DNA of 64,000 nt, taken from the NCBI GenBank assembly GCA_003281365.1, contig QCCF01000003.1, positions 1 to 64,000 on the forward strand, in the 5' to 3' direction. Source of the stretch: Prochlorococcus sp. AG-347-K18. Its GTDB lineage: Bacteria > Cyanobacteriota > Cyanobacteriia > PCC-6307 > Cyanobiaceae. The notes beneath the pieces are model-generated. The model was not told the DNA's origin. It was given only the letters and a program-made list of their open reading frames with translations, and made no database searches. The translations under genes were made by a program, and so were the position numbers. Shown here one piece after another: positions 63,191 to 64,000 of this stretch (the first letter of the stretch is position 1; each line of letters begins with the position of its first letter).

Positions 63191-64000
63191 ATGTACAAAA
63201 ATGCATTAGTCACGGGCGGATCGGGATATTTTGGAACACTTTTATGTAAGCAGCTCGCAATTGAAGGTTGGAATGTAAGAAATCTTGATATAAATCCTCC
63301 AGAAGAAAATTTAGAAAATGTAGATTTTTATAAATATGATGTAAGAGATCTATCGCAAGCCAAATTAATTTTTAAAGACGTAGATACCATTTTTCATAAT
63401 GTAGCCTTAGTTCCAATAACTAAATCTTCAAATTATTCAGAAACAAATCTTTTGGGTACAAAAAATACAATTGAAATGGCAATAAAATCTGGAGTAAAGT
63501 CTTTCATTTATACTTCAAGCAGTGCTGTTTTTGGCGTCCCGAAAAGTAATCCTGTAAAAATTCACGATGTCCCAATTCCAGCTGAAAAATACGGAAAATC
63601 AAAATTAGATGCTGAGTTTCTTACAAGCACCTATAGTTCAGAAATTGATGTAAGCATAATCAGACCAAGAACCATCCTAGGTCATGGGCGATTAGGTATA
63701 TTTCAAATATTATTTGATTGGATTTCAAAAGGTTGGAATATCCCTGTATTGGGTAATGGTGAAAATATTTATCAATTTGTTCATGCTGATGATCTTGCAA
63801 AAGCCTGCATATTAGCTTCAAGTTCCAAAGGACTAAATTATTATAATATTGGGGCTAAAAATTTTTGTAGTATGAGAGAAACACTTGAGGCTCTATGCAA
63901 TTATGCTGAAACAGGTTCTAAAGTTATATCCCTACCACAGAATATTTTTGAGTATTTTATGAATTCTGCTTCTTTTTTAAGACTTTCTCCATTGGGAGCA
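63191..64000 (+). CDS. NAD-dependent epimerase/3-beta-HSD-like SDR, partial at window end
   Basis: The ATG at 63191 opens a frame of exactly 270 codons that runs off the right edge without a stop. NALVTGGSGYFGTLLCKQL (NAD site), TIFHNVALVP, TSSSAVFG, Y-x3-K as YGKSK and IRPRTILGHGRLGIFQ match extended SDRs of the 3-beta-HSD/epimerase type. Starts about 40 bp after the previous SDR; the 3' part lies outside the window. Confidence 0.8.
   Translation, partial: MYKNALVTGGSGYFGTLLCKQLAIEGWNVRNLDINPPEENLENVDFYKYDVRDLSQAKLIFKDVDTIFHNVALVPITKSSNYSETNLLGTKNTIEMAIKSGVKSFIYTSSSAVFGVPKSNPVKIHDVPIPAEKYGKSKLDAEFLTSTYSSEIDVSIIRPRTILGHGRLGIFQILFDWISKGWNIPVLGNGENIYQFVHADDLAKACILASSSKGLNYYNIGAKNFCSMRETLEALCNYAETGSKVISLPQNIFEYFMNSASFLRLSPLGA

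Overview
The window is very AT-rich (roughly 30% G+C by eye) and gene-dense, with short intergenic gaps. Protein features (cyanobacterial-type pnp, rsmI, a LapA/DUF1049-like membrane protein, marine-picocyanobacterial surface-sugar genes) fit a high-light Prochlorococcus chromosome. Core genes occupy only the first 3.5 kb (pnp end, cysQ, rsmI, a small membrane protein, an HTH protein, tRNA-Arg-UCU). Nearly everything after that is a hypervariable cell-surface polysaccharide island, comparable in content to the surface-gene islands known in Prochlorococcus. The strain assignment is inference.

Layout. (A) 3.5-14.8 kb: O-antigen-ligase-like protein, then a tightly coupled operon: GmhB-like phosphatase, LhgO-like oxidase, sugar-1-P nucleotidyltransferase, methyltransferase, alcohol dehydrogenase, a heptose kinase/nucleotidyltransferase with reversed domain order, two sugar-nucleotide SDRs, and alpha and beta subunits of a ThDP-dependent E1 without E2/E3. 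(B) 14.9-30.5 kb: glycosyltransferases, PglK-like ABC flippase, Wzy-like polymerase, PhyH dioxygenase, sulfotransferase, GmhA-like isomerase, WecA-like initiating transferase, CapD/PglF-type dehydratase, GalE. (C) 30.7-35.5 kb: GT-C-like protein, PIG-L deacetylase plus formyltransferase, DPM1-like GT2, DUF2304, GtrA. (D) 35.5-39.4 kb: two apparent tandem, integrase-less mobile cassettes at the 3' end of tRNA-Ser-CGA, one carrying only an EcsC-family gene and one only a nuclease-helicase. (E) 40-50.2 kb: tRNA-Ala-GGC and a nonulosonic (sialic/legionaminic-like) acid pathway lacking the usual aminotransferase and acetyltransferase. (F) 50.3-64 kb: methyltransferases, an acetolactate-synthase-like ThDP enzyme, two further 2-oxoglutarate dioxygenases, an SDR with a broken catalytic motif, a 960-residue membrane protein, a decaprenyl-phosphate phosphoribosyltransferase homologue, a GMC oxidoreductase and two sugar epimerase-type SDRs (the last cut by the window end).

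Together A-C and E-F look like machinery for building, modifying, flipping and polymerising an elaborate surface glycan with heptose-type, nonulosonic-acid, N-formylated, sulfated and possibly branched-chain or pentofuranose sugars. The strongest candidate for something undescribed is region D: two cassettes whose left ends share the same geometry (att-like core, AGTTGAG at +14, paired 10-mer repeat at +83 with 12-bp spacing), each with its own repeat variant (TCCCCCAACA versus TCCCACAACA) that recurs at that cassette's right end.
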